NCBI GenBank assembly: GCA_012520235.1
Contig: JAAYOR010000030.1
Coordinates: 1 to 37,258, forward strand
Origin: Fretibacterium sp.
Lineage (GTDB): Bacteria; Synergistota; Synergistia; Synergistales; Aminobacteriaceae
Direction: 5' to 3'
Length of the DNA: 37,258 nucleotides
In this document: piece after piece, positions 1-7,873 of the stretch
Layout: each line of letters starts with the position of its first letter
How positions within the stretch are numbered: the first letter of the stretch is position 1
Notes under the pieces: generated by a model
Told to the model about the DNA's origin: nothing
Databases searched by the model: none
What the model saw: only the letters and a program-made list of their open reading frames with translations
Translations under genes and position numbers: made by a program

Positions 1-124
1 CAGTGAAAATAGTGTCCTCAGCCATCCTGATAGGAATGTCCGAACAGCCCGCTGCATCCAACGCGGCGCGAACTTTTTCGACAGCTCTCGTTTCCTGCTC
101 TTTCCGCCTCTCCTGTTCTGACAT
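1..124 (-). CDS. YbaK/prolyl-tRNA editing-like protein, N-terminal fragment
   Basis: The first 41 codons of a minus-strand gene run off the left edge of the window. The ATG (122-124) is preceded by AAGGAG at a good distance. After a charged start the protein reads VEKVRAALDAAG and then MAEDTIFT. This resembles the beginning of YbaK/ProX-type aminoacyl-tRNA deacylases, where a short helix is followed by a D/E-S/T-x-T segment. The catalytic region lies outside the window, so the call is tentative. The gene is divergent from rpsO. Confidence 0.45.
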   Translation of the reverse strand, partial: MSEQERRKEQETRAVEKVRAALDAAGCSDIPIRMAEDTIFT

Positions 125-235
125 CGTTCCCGTCTCCTTATTTGGAAGCACTAGTTAAATCAGCGGTCCCTTATCTTTAAATAGTATTTTACCTCATCAG
201 GGTAAAGTTCGCTGAAAAAAATCGTCCCCTTGCCC

Positions 236-264
236 TTGCCCGCAAGAAGTCTCAGTGATAAGAT
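236..264 (+). promoter_or_regulatory. Candidate sigma-70 promoter for rpsO
   Basis: TTGCCC (236-241) and TAAGAT (259-264) are separated by 17 bases, upstream of rpsO. It would give a leader of about 80 bases. That leader holds short inverted segments and is long enough for S15 autoregulation, which is known for rpsO in several bacteria. No specific S15-binding fold is demonstrated here. Confidence 0.5.
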
Positions 265-351
265 ACATCCCGGCCCGGAACTCGGATTCGCGTTTCAAAG
301 GATCGACGTCTTTCCTGGTCCGAGGCAACTTTAAGACAGAGGTGAAACATC

Positions 352-618
352 ATGATCCAGAAAGAGAAAAAACAGACAATCATCGCAAATTACAGGACCC
401 ACGACTTGGATACGGGTTCCCCCGAGGTGCAGGTCGCAGTGTTGACCGAGCGCGTGAGGGAGCTCACAGAACACCTGAAGGTGCATAAGAAGGACTTCCA
501 CTCCCGCAGAGGGCTCCTGAAGATGGTCGGCCGCCGCAGAAAACTGCTCCGTTACCTCAAGGATAAAGACTTTGCCCGTTATAAGAGCCTTATTGAGCGC
601 CTGGGGCTGAGGCGCTGA
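352..618 (+). CDS. rpsO: 30S ribosomal protein S15
   Basis: An 88-residue protein, the usual S15 length. It helps assemble the central domain of 16S rRNA in the small ribosomal subunit. The family core is visible: the TGSPEVQVA segment near residues 21-29, the [18 protein letters not shown] region that contacts rRNA, and a basic C-terminus with R-x-L-RYL. A GAGGTG ribosome-binding site lies upstream of the ATG. It stands alone: no pnp gene follows directly, unlike the common rpsO-pnp arrangement. A short GC hairpin overlaps and follows the stop codon. Confidence 0.97.
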   Translation: MIQKEKKQTIIANYRTHDLDTGSPEVQVAVLTERVRELTEHLKVHKKDFHSRRGLLKMVGRRRKLLRYLKDKDFARYKSLIERLGLRR

Positions 619-645
619 CCTCCACCCCTCAGGCAGGGGTCGGTC
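617..645 (+). terminator. Possible terminator or attenuator hairpin after rpsO
   Basis: ACCCCT and AGGGGT pair around CAGGC, with a flanking GACC/GGTC pairing. The following tract (CTTCGGGTTTCTTTC) is only moderately T-rich, so termination may be partial and rpmE may receive readthrough. Confidence 0.4.
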
Positions 646-719
646 TTCGGGTTTCTTTCAGGTTTCACACAGAAATAATTGCGTGAAGCAATTTTAAGTT
701 TTTTGGAGGTGTACATATC

Positions 720-947
720 GTGAAAAAGGGTATCCATCCCGAATATCAGGAGTGTCAGGTGAACTGCGCCTGCGGTAATTCCTTCGCCACACACTCCACC
801 CAAAAAGAAATTCGCGTAGGGGTTTGCTCTCAGTGCCACCCCTTCTACTCCGGCAAGCGAGGACGCGTTTTCTCGGAGGCTGGGCGACTCGAGAAGTTCC
901 AGAAAAAATACGCCGGCGTCGACTACGGCCAGAAGACCGAAGTATAG
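720..947 (+). CDS. rpmE: 50S ribosomal protein L31, zinc-binding type
   Basis: A 75-residue protein starting at GTG, with GGAGGT at 705-710. It is the L31 protein of the large subunit, at the central protuberance. The zinc form is indicated by the paired cysteines CAC near residues 16-18 and CSQC near 36-39, followed by HPFYSGK. The start [10 protein letters not shown] is the family norm. The upstream region has a small hairpin (AATTGC/GCAATT around 677-693) followed by T-rich sequence, which could be a weak control element. A strong terminator overlaps its stop codon. Confidence 0.96.
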   Translation: MKKGIHPEYQECQVNCACGNSFATHSTQKEIRVGVCSQCHPFYSGKRGRVFSEAGRLEKFQKKYAGVDYGQKTEV

Positions 948-971
948 GGGCGCAAAGCCCCTATATTTTTT
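943..971 (+). terminator. Rho-independent terminator of rpmE
   Basis: TATAGGGGC and GCCCCTATA form a perfect 9-bp stem around GCAAA, followed by six T residues. The stem includes the rpmE stop codon (945-947), so gene end and terminator are merged. Confidence 0.93.
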
Positions 972-989
972 GACCTCCGAACTTCTCTT

Positions 990-1682
990 ATGTCTTGTCG
1001 GGTAAACCTTCTCACCCACACACCCCGTGCAGATGAGGTTGTCACTGCGGCTGCGCGCCTGTGTTATAGCGACAGCACAGCGGACAACCTTCTGACCGAG
1101 GAGCTCGCCTCTCTGTCCGTCCCTCTCCTGGAGCTCTTGCAGCGTAGCGGCCACCATTCACCCTTTGAGCACGCCTCCTTCACCTTTGCCGTGGACGGCC
1201 TGAGCCGGGTGACCTCTCATCAGCTGGTGCGTCATCGCATTGCCAGTTTCAGCCAGCAAAGCCAACGTTACGTCCGCATGGAGACACCCGACGTCATCCT
1301 CCCCCCCTCACTTCTGACCTGCTCCGAGGCGCAAGAGCTGTTTTTAAAGCAGGCCCGTGAAGCTCACGAAACCTATAAAAAACTCATCTCATTGGGTATC
1401 CCCCAGGAAGATGCCCGCTTTATCCTCCCTCACGGCTGGGAAACCCGGCTGGTCCTGACGATGAACGCGCGGGAACTGCACCACTTCTATCATCTCAGGC
1501 TCTGTCGCCGGGCCCAATGGGAGATCCGAGAGCTCGCTCGTCTTATGTTGATAGAGACTCGAAAGGCTGCCCCCCTCCTCTTTGCCCTTGCAGGCCCTTC
1601 CTGCTTGTTCCGGGAGTGTGAAGAGGCTCGTCCATGCGGCAGACCCTTTAATGATATGGAGGAACTCCTTGCGAAAGATTAA
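990..1682 (+). CDS. thyX: FAD-dependent thymidylate synthase
   Basis: A 230-residue flavin-dependent thymidylate synthase, which makes dTMP from dUMP using methylenetetrahydrofolate, FAD and NADPH. The diagnostic ThyX motif RHRxxSxxxxSxRY is present at residues 81-94, and the family start (LLTHTP...ARLCYS) supports the ATG at 990. Further conserved elements are the FEHASFTF segment and the C-terminal LFRECEEARPCG region. No Shine-Dalgarno sequence is visible before the ATG, which lies only 18 bases past the rpmE terminator, so how it is transcribed and initiated is unclear. The next gene overlaps its 3' end by 14 bases, indicating coupled translation. Confidence 0.96.
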   Translation: MSCRVNLLTHTPRADEVVTAAARLCYSDSTADNLLTEELASLSVPLLELLQRSGHHSPFEHASFTFAVDGLSRVTSHQLVRHRIASFSQQSQRYVRMETPDVILPPSLLTCSEAQELFLKQAREAHETYKKLISLGIPQEDARFILPHGWETRLVLTMNARELHHFYHLRLCRRAQWEIRELARLMLIETRKAAPLLFALAGPSCLFRECEEARPCGRPFNDMEELLAKD

Positions 1683-2625
1683 CTTTTTTCACTCATTTGC
1701 TGCTTCTCTTGCCCTGTGGACGGAGGAAGCCCGTCGTATCCCAATAGGAGGTCAGGCTGTTATTGAGGGCGTCCTGATGAAGGGCCGGGCCCGCTGGGCT
1801 CTTTCCGTGCGGAAGCCGGACGGCAGCCTTCACAGGGAGAGCTGGCTCAAGAGCTCCCGGGCCGAACGACGCCCCTGGAAGTTCCCTCTTCTCCGAGGGA
1901 TGGTCATCATGGTTGAGATGATGGCTACAGGCTTCAAGGCGCTGAACCGCTCTGCAGAAATAGCCCTGGAGGAAACTCAGGAGAAGATAACCCTTAAAGA
2001 CCTTCTACTGATCATCGCCACCGCCTTCGTGGCTGTAGCCGGTCTTTTTATCGCCCTTCCTCTCTGGCTCTCCGACCTCTCCCAATCCTTTTTCGGGCTC
2101 CTCCCCTTCTGGAGAAACCTTCTGGAAGGGCTCATCCGCGGAGGTATTTTCGTGGGCTACGTTGCTGTTATCGGCATCTGGGAAGACATCCGTCAGGTCT
2201 TTCGTTATCATGGAGCAGAGCACAAGACGATCAATGCCTTCGAGGAGGGTCTTGAGATGACACCTGAGAAAATCGCCGGGTGTTCGCGCATCCATCCCCG
2301 TTGTGGAACCTCCTTCCTCCTCATTGCCGTGATCGTGAGCATCTTTATCTTCTCTTTTCTCGGTGGTGGCGGGTTTTTGCGGCGTCTGTCCCTCAGACTC
2401 ATCACCCTGCCTCTGGTGATAGGGCTTTCCTATGAGATCATCCGCGCCGCATCCAGATCCGGCGCCTGGGGAAAGACTTTGATATCACCGGCCTTATCTC
2501 TGCAATATCTGACAACCCGCGAGCCGGATGCCTCCCAGATCGAAGTGGCGCTGGAATCCTTGAAGCTTGCCCTGGGGACGGACGACGAAACGCCCTCTCC
2601 CGCCCCAACTCCGATGGGAGCGTGA
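1669..2625 (+). CDS. DUF1385 (YqhQ-like) membrane protein
   Basis: A protein of 318 residues if it begins at the TTG at 1669, chosen because GGAGGA lies five bases upstream. An in-frame ATG at 1651 lacks such a site. It shows the DUF1385 hallmarks: [13 protein letters not shown] near the N-terminus, then FPLLRG, several hydrophobic segments in the middle and C-terminal thirds, and the conserved [14 protein letters not shown] motif, followed by HPRCGTSFL. The function of this family is not established. It often sits next to prfA, as here. It is likely translationally coupled to thyX and followed closely by prfA. Confidence 0.9.
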   Translation: MRKINFFHSFAASLALWTEEARRIPIGGQAVIEGVLMKGRARWALSVRKPDGSLHRESWLKSSRAERRPWKFPLLRGMVIMVEMMATGFKALNRSAEIALEETQEKITLKDLLLIIATAFVAVAGLFIALPLWLSDLSQSFFGLLPFWRNLLEGLIRGGIFVGYVAVIGIWEDIRQVFRYHGAEHKTINAFEEGLEMTPEKIAGCSRIHPRCGTSFLLIAVIVSIFIFSFLGGGGFLRRLSLRLITLPLVIGLSYEIIRAASRSGAWGKTLISPALSLQYLTTREPDASQIEVALESLKLALGTDDETPSPAPTPMGA

Positions 2626-2629
2626 TGCC

Positions 2630-3703
2630 ATGAACCTGGAAGCCAAACTGGAAGCCATCGAACAGGATTTTATGGAGCTGGAGCAGAAGATGGCAGACCC
2701 GGAGATCGCCTCCGACCCCAAAAATCTTCACATGTTGGGGAAAAAGCACTCTCAGCTTGAGCCTGTCGTCCTCAAATACCGAGACTACAAGACCATGCAA
2801 GCTCGCATCGAAGAAGCCCGTACCCTCTTAAGGGACGGAGATGCAGAGCTGGAGGCCCTTGCTCGCGAGGAGCTGGACGAACTGGAACCTCAGGTGGACG
2901 GTTTCACGGAAGAGCTCAAGCTCCTCCTGCTGCCCCAAGACCCCAACGATGAAAAAAGCGTCGTCGTGGAGATACGGGCCGGAACGGGGGGTGAGGAGGC
3001 AGCCCTCTTTGCTTCCGACCTCTACCGCATGTACAATCGCTATTGTGAACGCCAGCGTTGGCGCATGGAAGTCATTGATTTCAACGAGACCGGGATCGGA
3101 GGGTACAAGGAGATCGTCTTTCGCATCGACAGCAGTGGCGCTTACAGCAAGCTGAAGTTTGAGAGCGGTGTACACCGCGTTCAGCGCGTCCCTGTAACTG
3201 AGGCGGGCGGACGCATTCACACATCTGCGGCCACCGTCGCCGTTCTTCCTGAGGCCGACGACGTGGAGATCGATATCCGCCCTGAGGATCTGAACATTGA
3301 TACATATCGTTCAAGCGGTGCAGGAGGGCAACACGTCAACATGACGGATTCCGCCGTCCGAATCACTCATCTGCCCACCGGCATCGTCGTCACCTGTCAG
3401 GACGAGCGCTCCCAGATTAAAAATCGGGCCAAGGCCATGACATATCTCAAGACAAAGCTCTACGACCTTGAAGTTCAAAAACAAGTCTCTGAACAGGCCT
3501 CCGAACGTCGCGGACAGATTGGCTCCGGAGACCGATCCGAACGCATCCGCACCTATAACTACCCTCAGAACAGGATCACGGATCACCGAATCAACCTCAC
3601 GCTCTACAAACTCGATTCCTACCTGGACGGGGATCTTTATGAGATGATGGACGCCATGACCCTTGCGGACCAGACCGAAAAACTTCAAAACCTGGAGGCA
3701 TGA
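2630..3703 (+). CDS. prfA: Peptide chain release factor 1
   Basis: A 357-residue class I release factor that reads UAA and UAG. The codon-recognition tripeptide PVT is at residues 188-190 (PxT marks RF1 rather than RF2's SPF). The catalytic GGQ is at 232-234, in the usual GAGGQHVN context. The ATG at 2630 follows GGGAG and matches the family start ([14 protein letters not shown]). An in-frame upstream extension to 2567 overlaps yqhQ and is unlikely to be used. The stop overlaps the prmC start in an ATGA junction, pairing the factor with the enzyme that methylates its GGQ glutamine. Confidence 0.97.
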   Translation: MNLEAKLEAIEQDFMELEQKMADPEIASDPKNLHMLGKKHSQLEPVVLKYRDYKTMQARIEEARTLLRDGDAELEALAREELDELEPQVDGFTEELKLLLLPQDPNDEKSVVVEIRAGTGGEEAALFASDLYRMYNRYCERQRWRMEVIDFNETGIGGYKEIVFRIDSSGAYSKLKFESGVHRVQRVPVTEAGGRIHTSAATVAVLPEADDVEIDIRPEDLNIDTYRSSGAGGQHVNMTDSAVRITHLPTGIVVTCQDERSQIKNRAKAMTYLKTKLYDLEVQKQVSEQASERRGQIGSGDRSERIRTYNYPQNRITDHRINLTLYKLDSYLDGDLYEMMDAMTLADQTEKLQNLEA

Positions 3704-4569
3704 AGACCTCTTCCAGCGCGCGCCTCTCATTGTGGGAAGCGCGCGCTATCGTCCGCAGGGAGCTTTCAGGCCTCCCCATTCGTAACGCGACCCAGGAAGC
3801 TGACCTGATTTTGCGCCATGTCCTCTCCTGTTCGCAGGCAGAGCTCCTGGCATATCCGGAACGAGAGCTCTCTTCCGATGCAGTCCGCCTTCTTCTCTCC
3901 CTCTCCTCACGTCGGGCAAAGCGCGAGCCCCTTCAATATCTCCTGGGGTACGAAGAGTTTTTTGGGTATCGCTACGAAGTTGCTCCAGGGGCTCTCATCC
4001 CCCGCCCGGAAACGGAGCTGCTTGTAGAACTGACCCTTGAACTCCTTCCACAGGAATCCTTCACGTTCCTCGACTGGGGGACGGGAAGCGGTTGCATCGG
4101 CGCAACGCTCCTTCTGAAACGCCCGCAAGCCCGAGGTTTTCTCGTGGAGAAAAACCCTCTCTCGCTCCGACTGGCCTGGAGGAATATGAAAAAATACGGC
4201 TTAATGAGCCGAGGGCTGCTGCTCCACTCCCACACTCCTCAGGACGTGCCTGTCCGGTGCGAGTGCGACCTGGTCATCAGCAACCCCCCATACATCCCAA
4301 CCGGCCTCCTGGAGACTCTGATGCCCGAAGTGCACTACGAGCCTCCCCTCGCTCTGGACGGGGGGGAAGACGGACTGGACTTTTATCGGCTCCTCTTTGA
4401 GCGGGCTCCTCTCTGGCTTCGTCCGGGAGGGCTGTTGCTTTTTGAGCTGGGGGACGCTGGCCAGGCCAGGATTCTGGAGGATTCATCCCCGAAAGCTTTT
4501 ACCTTTCTAAGAAAAGCATTGGATTTTTCCGCAATTCCTCGTTGCATGGTATGGAAATTTGAGGGATAA
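3700..4569 (+). CDS. prmC: Release factor glutamine methyltransferase
   Basis: A 289-residue SAM-dependent methyltransferase that N5-methylates the glutamine of the release-factor GGQ motif. The SAM-binding glycine loop DWGTGSG lies at 125-131 and the catalytic NPPY at 195-198. The N-terminal helical domain (about residues 1-90, ending in [13 protein letters not shown]) and IPRPETE are typical of PrmC. The ATG overlaps the prfA stop by four bases and is preceded by GGAGGC, so the two are coupled. The order prfA-prmC is widely conserved. Confidence 0.96.
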   Translation: MKTSSSARLSLWEARAIVRRELSGLPIRNATQEADLILRHVLSCSQAELLAYPERELSSDAVRLLLSLSSRRAKREPLQYLLGYEEFFGYRYEVAPGALIPRPETELLVELTLELLPQESFTFLDWGTGSGCIGATLLLKRPQARGFLVEKNPLSLRLAWRNMKKYGLMSRGLLLHSHTPQDVPVRCECDLVISNPPYIPTGLLETLMPEVHYEPPLALDGGEDGLDFYRLLFERAPLWLRPGGLLLFELGDAGQARILEDSSPKAFTFLRKALDFSAIPRCMVWKFEG

Positions 4570-4651
4570 TAGGGTAATGGAAGCTAACTACACAGAGCTT
4601 TTAAACTTCTTTTATACAAAACATCCCAGAACAAAAAGGAGAGAATGACGT

Positions 4652-5842
4652 ATGGAAAAGAGAGAGCTTGTCATCATAGGAGCTGGCCCCGCCGGTATGA
4701 CCGCGGCCATTTACGGACGCAGGTCGGGACTTGACGTGTTGTTGCTTGAAAAGGGCGCAACCGGCGGTCAGATCAACGTTACGGAGGAGATCGAGAACTG
4801 GCCCGGAGTTCAGCATTCCACCGGCCCCGATCTCGGCAAAATGTTCCGCGAGCACGCTCTGAAGTTCGATACGGAAATTCGCACAGCCGACGCCAAGAAG
4901 GTTGAGCTCCGAGGCGACAAGAAGATCGTCGTGACGGACAAAGGCGAGATCGAGGCTGAGGCCATTATCGTAGCTACTGGGGCGCACTTCCGCCGTCTGG
5001 GCTGTGAGGGCGAGGCTGAGCGCATCGGCCAGGGCGTCAGTTTCTGCGCCGTTTGCGACGGGGCGTTCTTCGAGGACGAAGAAGTCGCCGTAGTGGGCGG
5101 TGGCAACACAGCTGTCGAGGAGGGCGTCTATCTCACCAAATTTGCCTCCAAAGTCTACATCATCCATCGCCGTGACGAATTCCGGGCTGATCGCGCAGCT
5201 ATTGAGCGCGCCCTGTCCAACCCCAAGGTCGTTCCCGTCTGGAATACCGTTGTGGAGCGGATTGAGGGTGACGGCATGGTGGAGAACCTTGTCCTGAAGA
5301 ACGTAAAAACCGGCGAGATATCCAACCTCAAGGTGCCGGGCGTCTTTATGTTCGTGGGACAAACCCCTGACGACGACTGTGTTCGCGGCCTGGTCGATGC
5401 CGTTAAAGGCGGCTGGATCAAGGTCAATGAAAACATGGAAACCTCAGTTGAGGGTATCTTCGCAGCAGGAGACGTCTGTGACAAACACCTGCGCCAGGTC
5501 ATCACTGCCGCCTCGGACGGCGCCATCGCTGCCATGGGCGCATCTGCTTATATTAATGAGCAGCTGCATCTCCGCACGACTCTTCTTGAGCCGGAGTCTG
5601 TGACAGCCTTCTTCTACTCCAGCATTGACGAGAAGCAGGTCCGTCTCTCCACCGCGGTTGAGTCCGCTGCCAAGGCAAAGGGCGTTAAGATCCCTCTCAT
5701 TGACGGATACAGGAACGCCCGCATGACGGAAAAGCTGAACCTGAGTGCCAGGCTGCCCGTCATGGTGGAGCTTCGCAAGGGTGAGGTCGCGCGGACAGAG
5801 ACCGTCACTTCTGAAGCCGACATCTCGAAGTTTCTTGGCTAA
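4652..5842 (+). CDS. trxB: Thioredoxin reductase with a C-terminal thioredoxin-like extension
   Basis: A 396-residue flavoprotein; ordinary TrxB is roughly 310-320. Residues 1-305 are a complete low-molecular-weight thioredoxin reductase: FAD site GAGPAG (10-15), redox pair CAVC (132-135), NADPH loop GGGNTA (149-154), NADPH-selecting HRRDEFRA (172-179) and the second FAD motif AAGDV (271-275). Residues about 306-396 form an added domain with a thioredoxin-like layout, including FFYSS, IPLIDGYRN and LPVMVELRKGE (the last resembling the cis-proline strand). It has no cysteine at the expected CxxC place, or anywhere else. AAGGAG precedes the ATG. The pfkB-like gene starts nine bases after the stop. 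Confidence 0.93.
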   Translation: MEKRELVIIGAGPAGMTAAIYGRRSGLDVLLLEKGATGGQINVTEEIENWPGVQHSTGPDLGKMFREHALKFDTEIRTADAKKVELRGDKKIVVTDKGEIEAEAIIVATGAHFRRLGCEGEAERIGQGVSFCAVCDGAFFEDEEVAVVGGGNTAVEEGVYLTKFASKVYIIHRRDEFRADRAAIERALSNPKVVPVWNTVVERIEGDGMVENLVLKNVKTGEISNLKVPGVFMFVGQTPDDDCVRGLVDAVKGGWIKVNENMETSVEGIFAAGDVCDKHLRQVITAASDGAIAAMGASAYINEQLHLRTTLLEPESVTAFFYSSIDEKQVRLSTAVESAAKAKGVKIPLIDGYRNARMTEKLNLSARLPVMVELRKGEVARTETVTSEADISKFLG

Positions 5843-5851
5843 AACGACATC

Positions 5852-6781
5852 ATGATCCTATCCGTGACACTCAATCCCTCCGTTGATATGGATTTCATCG
5901 TCAACGGACTGCGCGCCGGCGGACGATACCGGACCAACGTGTCACGACGCAGCCCGGGCGGCTCCGGAGTCAACGTCTCCATCATCCTGAGCCGCCTGGG
6001 ACATCCCTCTGTAGCAACGGGTTTTCTGGCCGGCTTCAACGCTTACTACATCCTGGAAGAACTGCGTCGCGAAGGCGTCACGACAAATTTCATCCACACC
6101 CAGGGCGAGACCAGGATCAGCGTTTGCATCACCGACCTGGCCGGCGATACAGAGACTCGTCTGCACGAAGCGGGGCTTCAGATCACCAAACGCGACGCGG
6201 AGGCTTTCTCCCGCAGCTACGATCGCATTTTGGGCCGAGTCGACCAAGTCGTCCTGGGAGGCTCTCTGCCCCCTGGGCTGAGTTCTGACTTCTGCATCAA
6301 CCTGCTGCGCAAAGCAAAGGACAGTTCTATCTCCGTCGTAGTCTGTCCCAGAGAAGAGGACAGGGAGATTATGCTGGCCGAGTATCCGACTATCGTTAGT
6401 CTCGATCTGGCGACGCTCGCTCCCGGCTACGACGACAAGGACTCGCAACTGCAAAAATTCCTCGCCCAGGCTGTGGAGCTTCATCGACACGGAACCCAGT
6501 GGGTCGTCACCTGTGAACCGGGAAGAGTTATCTTCTCAACGCCTCAGGGTACCTGGACCGCAAAGGGCTCTGCGGATGAGATGAAATACTCTTATGCCTC
6601 GGAGGACGCCCTCTTGGCAGGTTTGTTGGCTGCTTTAGACGAGCGTATGCCTTTTGAGGAGGCCCTGCGGTTCGCTGCCGCCTGTTTTTGGGAGTGTACC
6701 ACACATCCTGAAAAATTCCCGGCAAACCGGGAAGCTCTCGATCAATTCCTTCCTCAGCTCGTGATCGATAAACTTGATTAG
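5852..6781 (+). CDS. PfkB-family sugar kinase-like protein (1-phosphofructokinase type), degenerate
   Basis: A 309-residue protein with the overall layout of FruK/LacC-type PfkB kinases: LTLNPSVD-like start, PGGSGVNVS (35-43), GGSLPPGLSSDF (136-147) and a C-terminal SEDALLAGLLAAL helix. Several motifs depart from the active-kinase pattern. The lysine of PGGKG is serine. The NEPGP element is HEAGL. The KPN segment is missing (IVSLDLATL). The anion-hole GAGD is ASED (249-252), although the putative base Asp252 remains. It may be a pseudokinase, a kinase of altered specificity or a regulator. No strong ribosome-binding site is seen. It sits nine bases after trxB and is probably co-transcribed. 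Confidence 0.75.
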   Translation: MILSVTLNPSVDMDFIVNGLRAGGRYRTNVSRRSPGGSGVNVSIILSRLGHPSVATGFLAGFNAYYILEELRREGVTTNFIHTQGETRISVCITDLAGDTETRLHEAGLQITKRDAEAFSRSYDRILGRVDQVVLGGSLPPGLSSDFCINLLRKAKDSSISVVVCPREEDREIMLAEYPTIVSLDLATLAPGYDDKDSQLQKFLAQAVELHRHGTQWVVTCEPGRVIFSTPQGTWTAKGSADEMKYSYASEDALLAGLLAALDERMPFEEALRFAAACFWECTTHPEKFPANREALDQFLPQLVIDKLD

Positions 6782-6819
6782 AGAACCCTTGATTAAACCG
6801 GCATTCTCGCTCCGCTCCC

Positions 6820-6847
6820 GAAAGTTTTGAGGCAAGACAACCGACAA
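6820..6847 (+). promoter_or_regulatory. Candidate sigma-28 (FliA-type) flagellar promoter
   Basis: GAAAGTTT (6820-6827) and ACCGACAA (6840-6847) are 12 bases apart. They resemble the sigma-28 consensus TAAAGTTT-N11-GCCGATAA at 7 of 8 and 6 of 8 positions, with a spacer one base too long. The position, just ahead of fliS, fits late flagellar control. Confidence 0.45.
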
Positions 6848-6873
6848 TAAAGCTGAGGAAGGGGAGGATTCCA

Positions 6874-7407
6874 ATGGGAAACAACACGAACGTTCAAAGC
6901 GCCTATCAGGCGACTCAAATTTCCACGGCAACAAAAGAACAGCTCCTGCTCATCACCTATGACATCGGGATACGCTCTTGTCGCATTGCCGAGGCAGCTC
7001 TTGACACGGATCCGAAGACACAGGATCTTGCCTTGGCCAACCAGGAGATCCTGCGTGCGCAGGAAGTCATTCGGGAGCTCATGGTCACGCTGAACACCAA
7101 CAAGGGCGGTGAGATGGCACAGGGGCTGATGCGTCTTTACGACTACATGTATCAGCTGCTGATTGAGGCCAACGTCAAAAAAGAGCCCGGCAACGTGACA
7201 ATCGTTCGCGAGATGATGGAAGACCTCAAGAGCACCTGGGAAGAGGCACTCCTGAAGCTGCTTAAGGAATATCAAGATGCCCATCCCGAAGACGAGGAGT
7301 TCCGTAACGCCATTTCCGAAATGGAAAAAGCCTCGTCGAAAGCTCCTTCTACCCCTAAGGCTGCCCAACCCCAACCTCGCCCCGGAGGTCTGAACATTGC
7401 GGGATGA
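6874..7407 (+). CDS. fliS: Flagellar export chaperone FliS
   Basis: FliS holds flagellin in the cytoplasm before export. Residues about 8-125 match the FliS helical bundle: AYQATQISTATKEQLLLITYD at the N-terminus and NTNKGGEMAQGLMRLYDYM in the middle, close to the common NxxKGGEIAxNL pattern. The 177-residue length exceeds the usual 120-140 because of a tail (about 130-177) rich in Pro, Ala and Lys. GGGGAGG precedes the ATG. The last 11 bases overlap the next gene. No flagellin gene is in the window. Confidence 0.92.
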   Translation: MGNNTNVQSAYQATQISTATKEQLLLITYDIGIRSCRIAEAALDTDPKTQDLALANQEILRAQEVIRELMVTLNTNKGGEMAQGLMRLYDYMYQLLIEANVKKEPGNVTIVREMMEDLKSTWEEALLKLLKEYQDAHPEDEEFRNAISEMEKASSKAPSTPKAAQPQPRPGGLNIAG

Positions 7408-7873
7408 TTCATTTATAAAAGCCAAGGGCTACCTTCTACAGGAGCAGAGCCTGTACAAAGCCTTAAGGACAATGGTCTCGCGCGAACTTGAGGCCATTGT
7501 CCTTAACTGTGACATGGAGGAGCTGTTAGCTCTTATTGAGGCTAAAGTGCCTCTGATCGCCCAACTGGAAAGCCTGGCAGAAGCCTGGCAAAACCTTCTC
7601 TCCGAACTGGACATCAGGGAGACTTATGGGACTGCTGTGTTCTGGCAGAAGTTTCTCACCCTTTTTCCCCCTGATCAAGCCGATTTCCTCTCACAGCGTC
7701 TCCTGGAGAATCGCGCCGCGGCAGAAAACCTGATGGAAGCTGAGGGCAAAGCGGAGTCTGAGCTCAGAAAGCATGTCGACCACCTGAGGGAGAAGATGCG
7801 CTCCATGAGCAGAGGACGTAAAGCTTTTATTACGTACACCAAAATGGGAGGAGCGCAGTGTGACGAACTTTAA
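7397..7873 (+). CDS. FlgN-like flagellar chaperone (probable)
   Basis: A 158-residue, strongly helical, mostly charged protein with no signal peptide or membrane segment. It starts at TTG (7397) behind GGAGGT and inside the 3' end of fliS, so translation is likely coupled. Its size, its helical character with leucines spaced as in FlgN (MEELLALIEAKVPLIAQLE) and its place after fliS suggest the hook-filament junction protein chaperone FlgN. FlgN proteins are poorly conserved, so the name rests on context as much as on sequence. Confidence 0.6.
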   Translation: MRDDSFIKAKGYLLQEQSLYKALRTMVSRELEAIVLNCDMEELLALIEAKVPLIAQLESLAEAWQNLLSELDIRETYGTAVFWQKFLTLFPPDQADFLSQRLLENRAAAENLMEAEGKAESELRKHVDHLREKMRSMSRGRKAFITYTKMGGAQCDEL

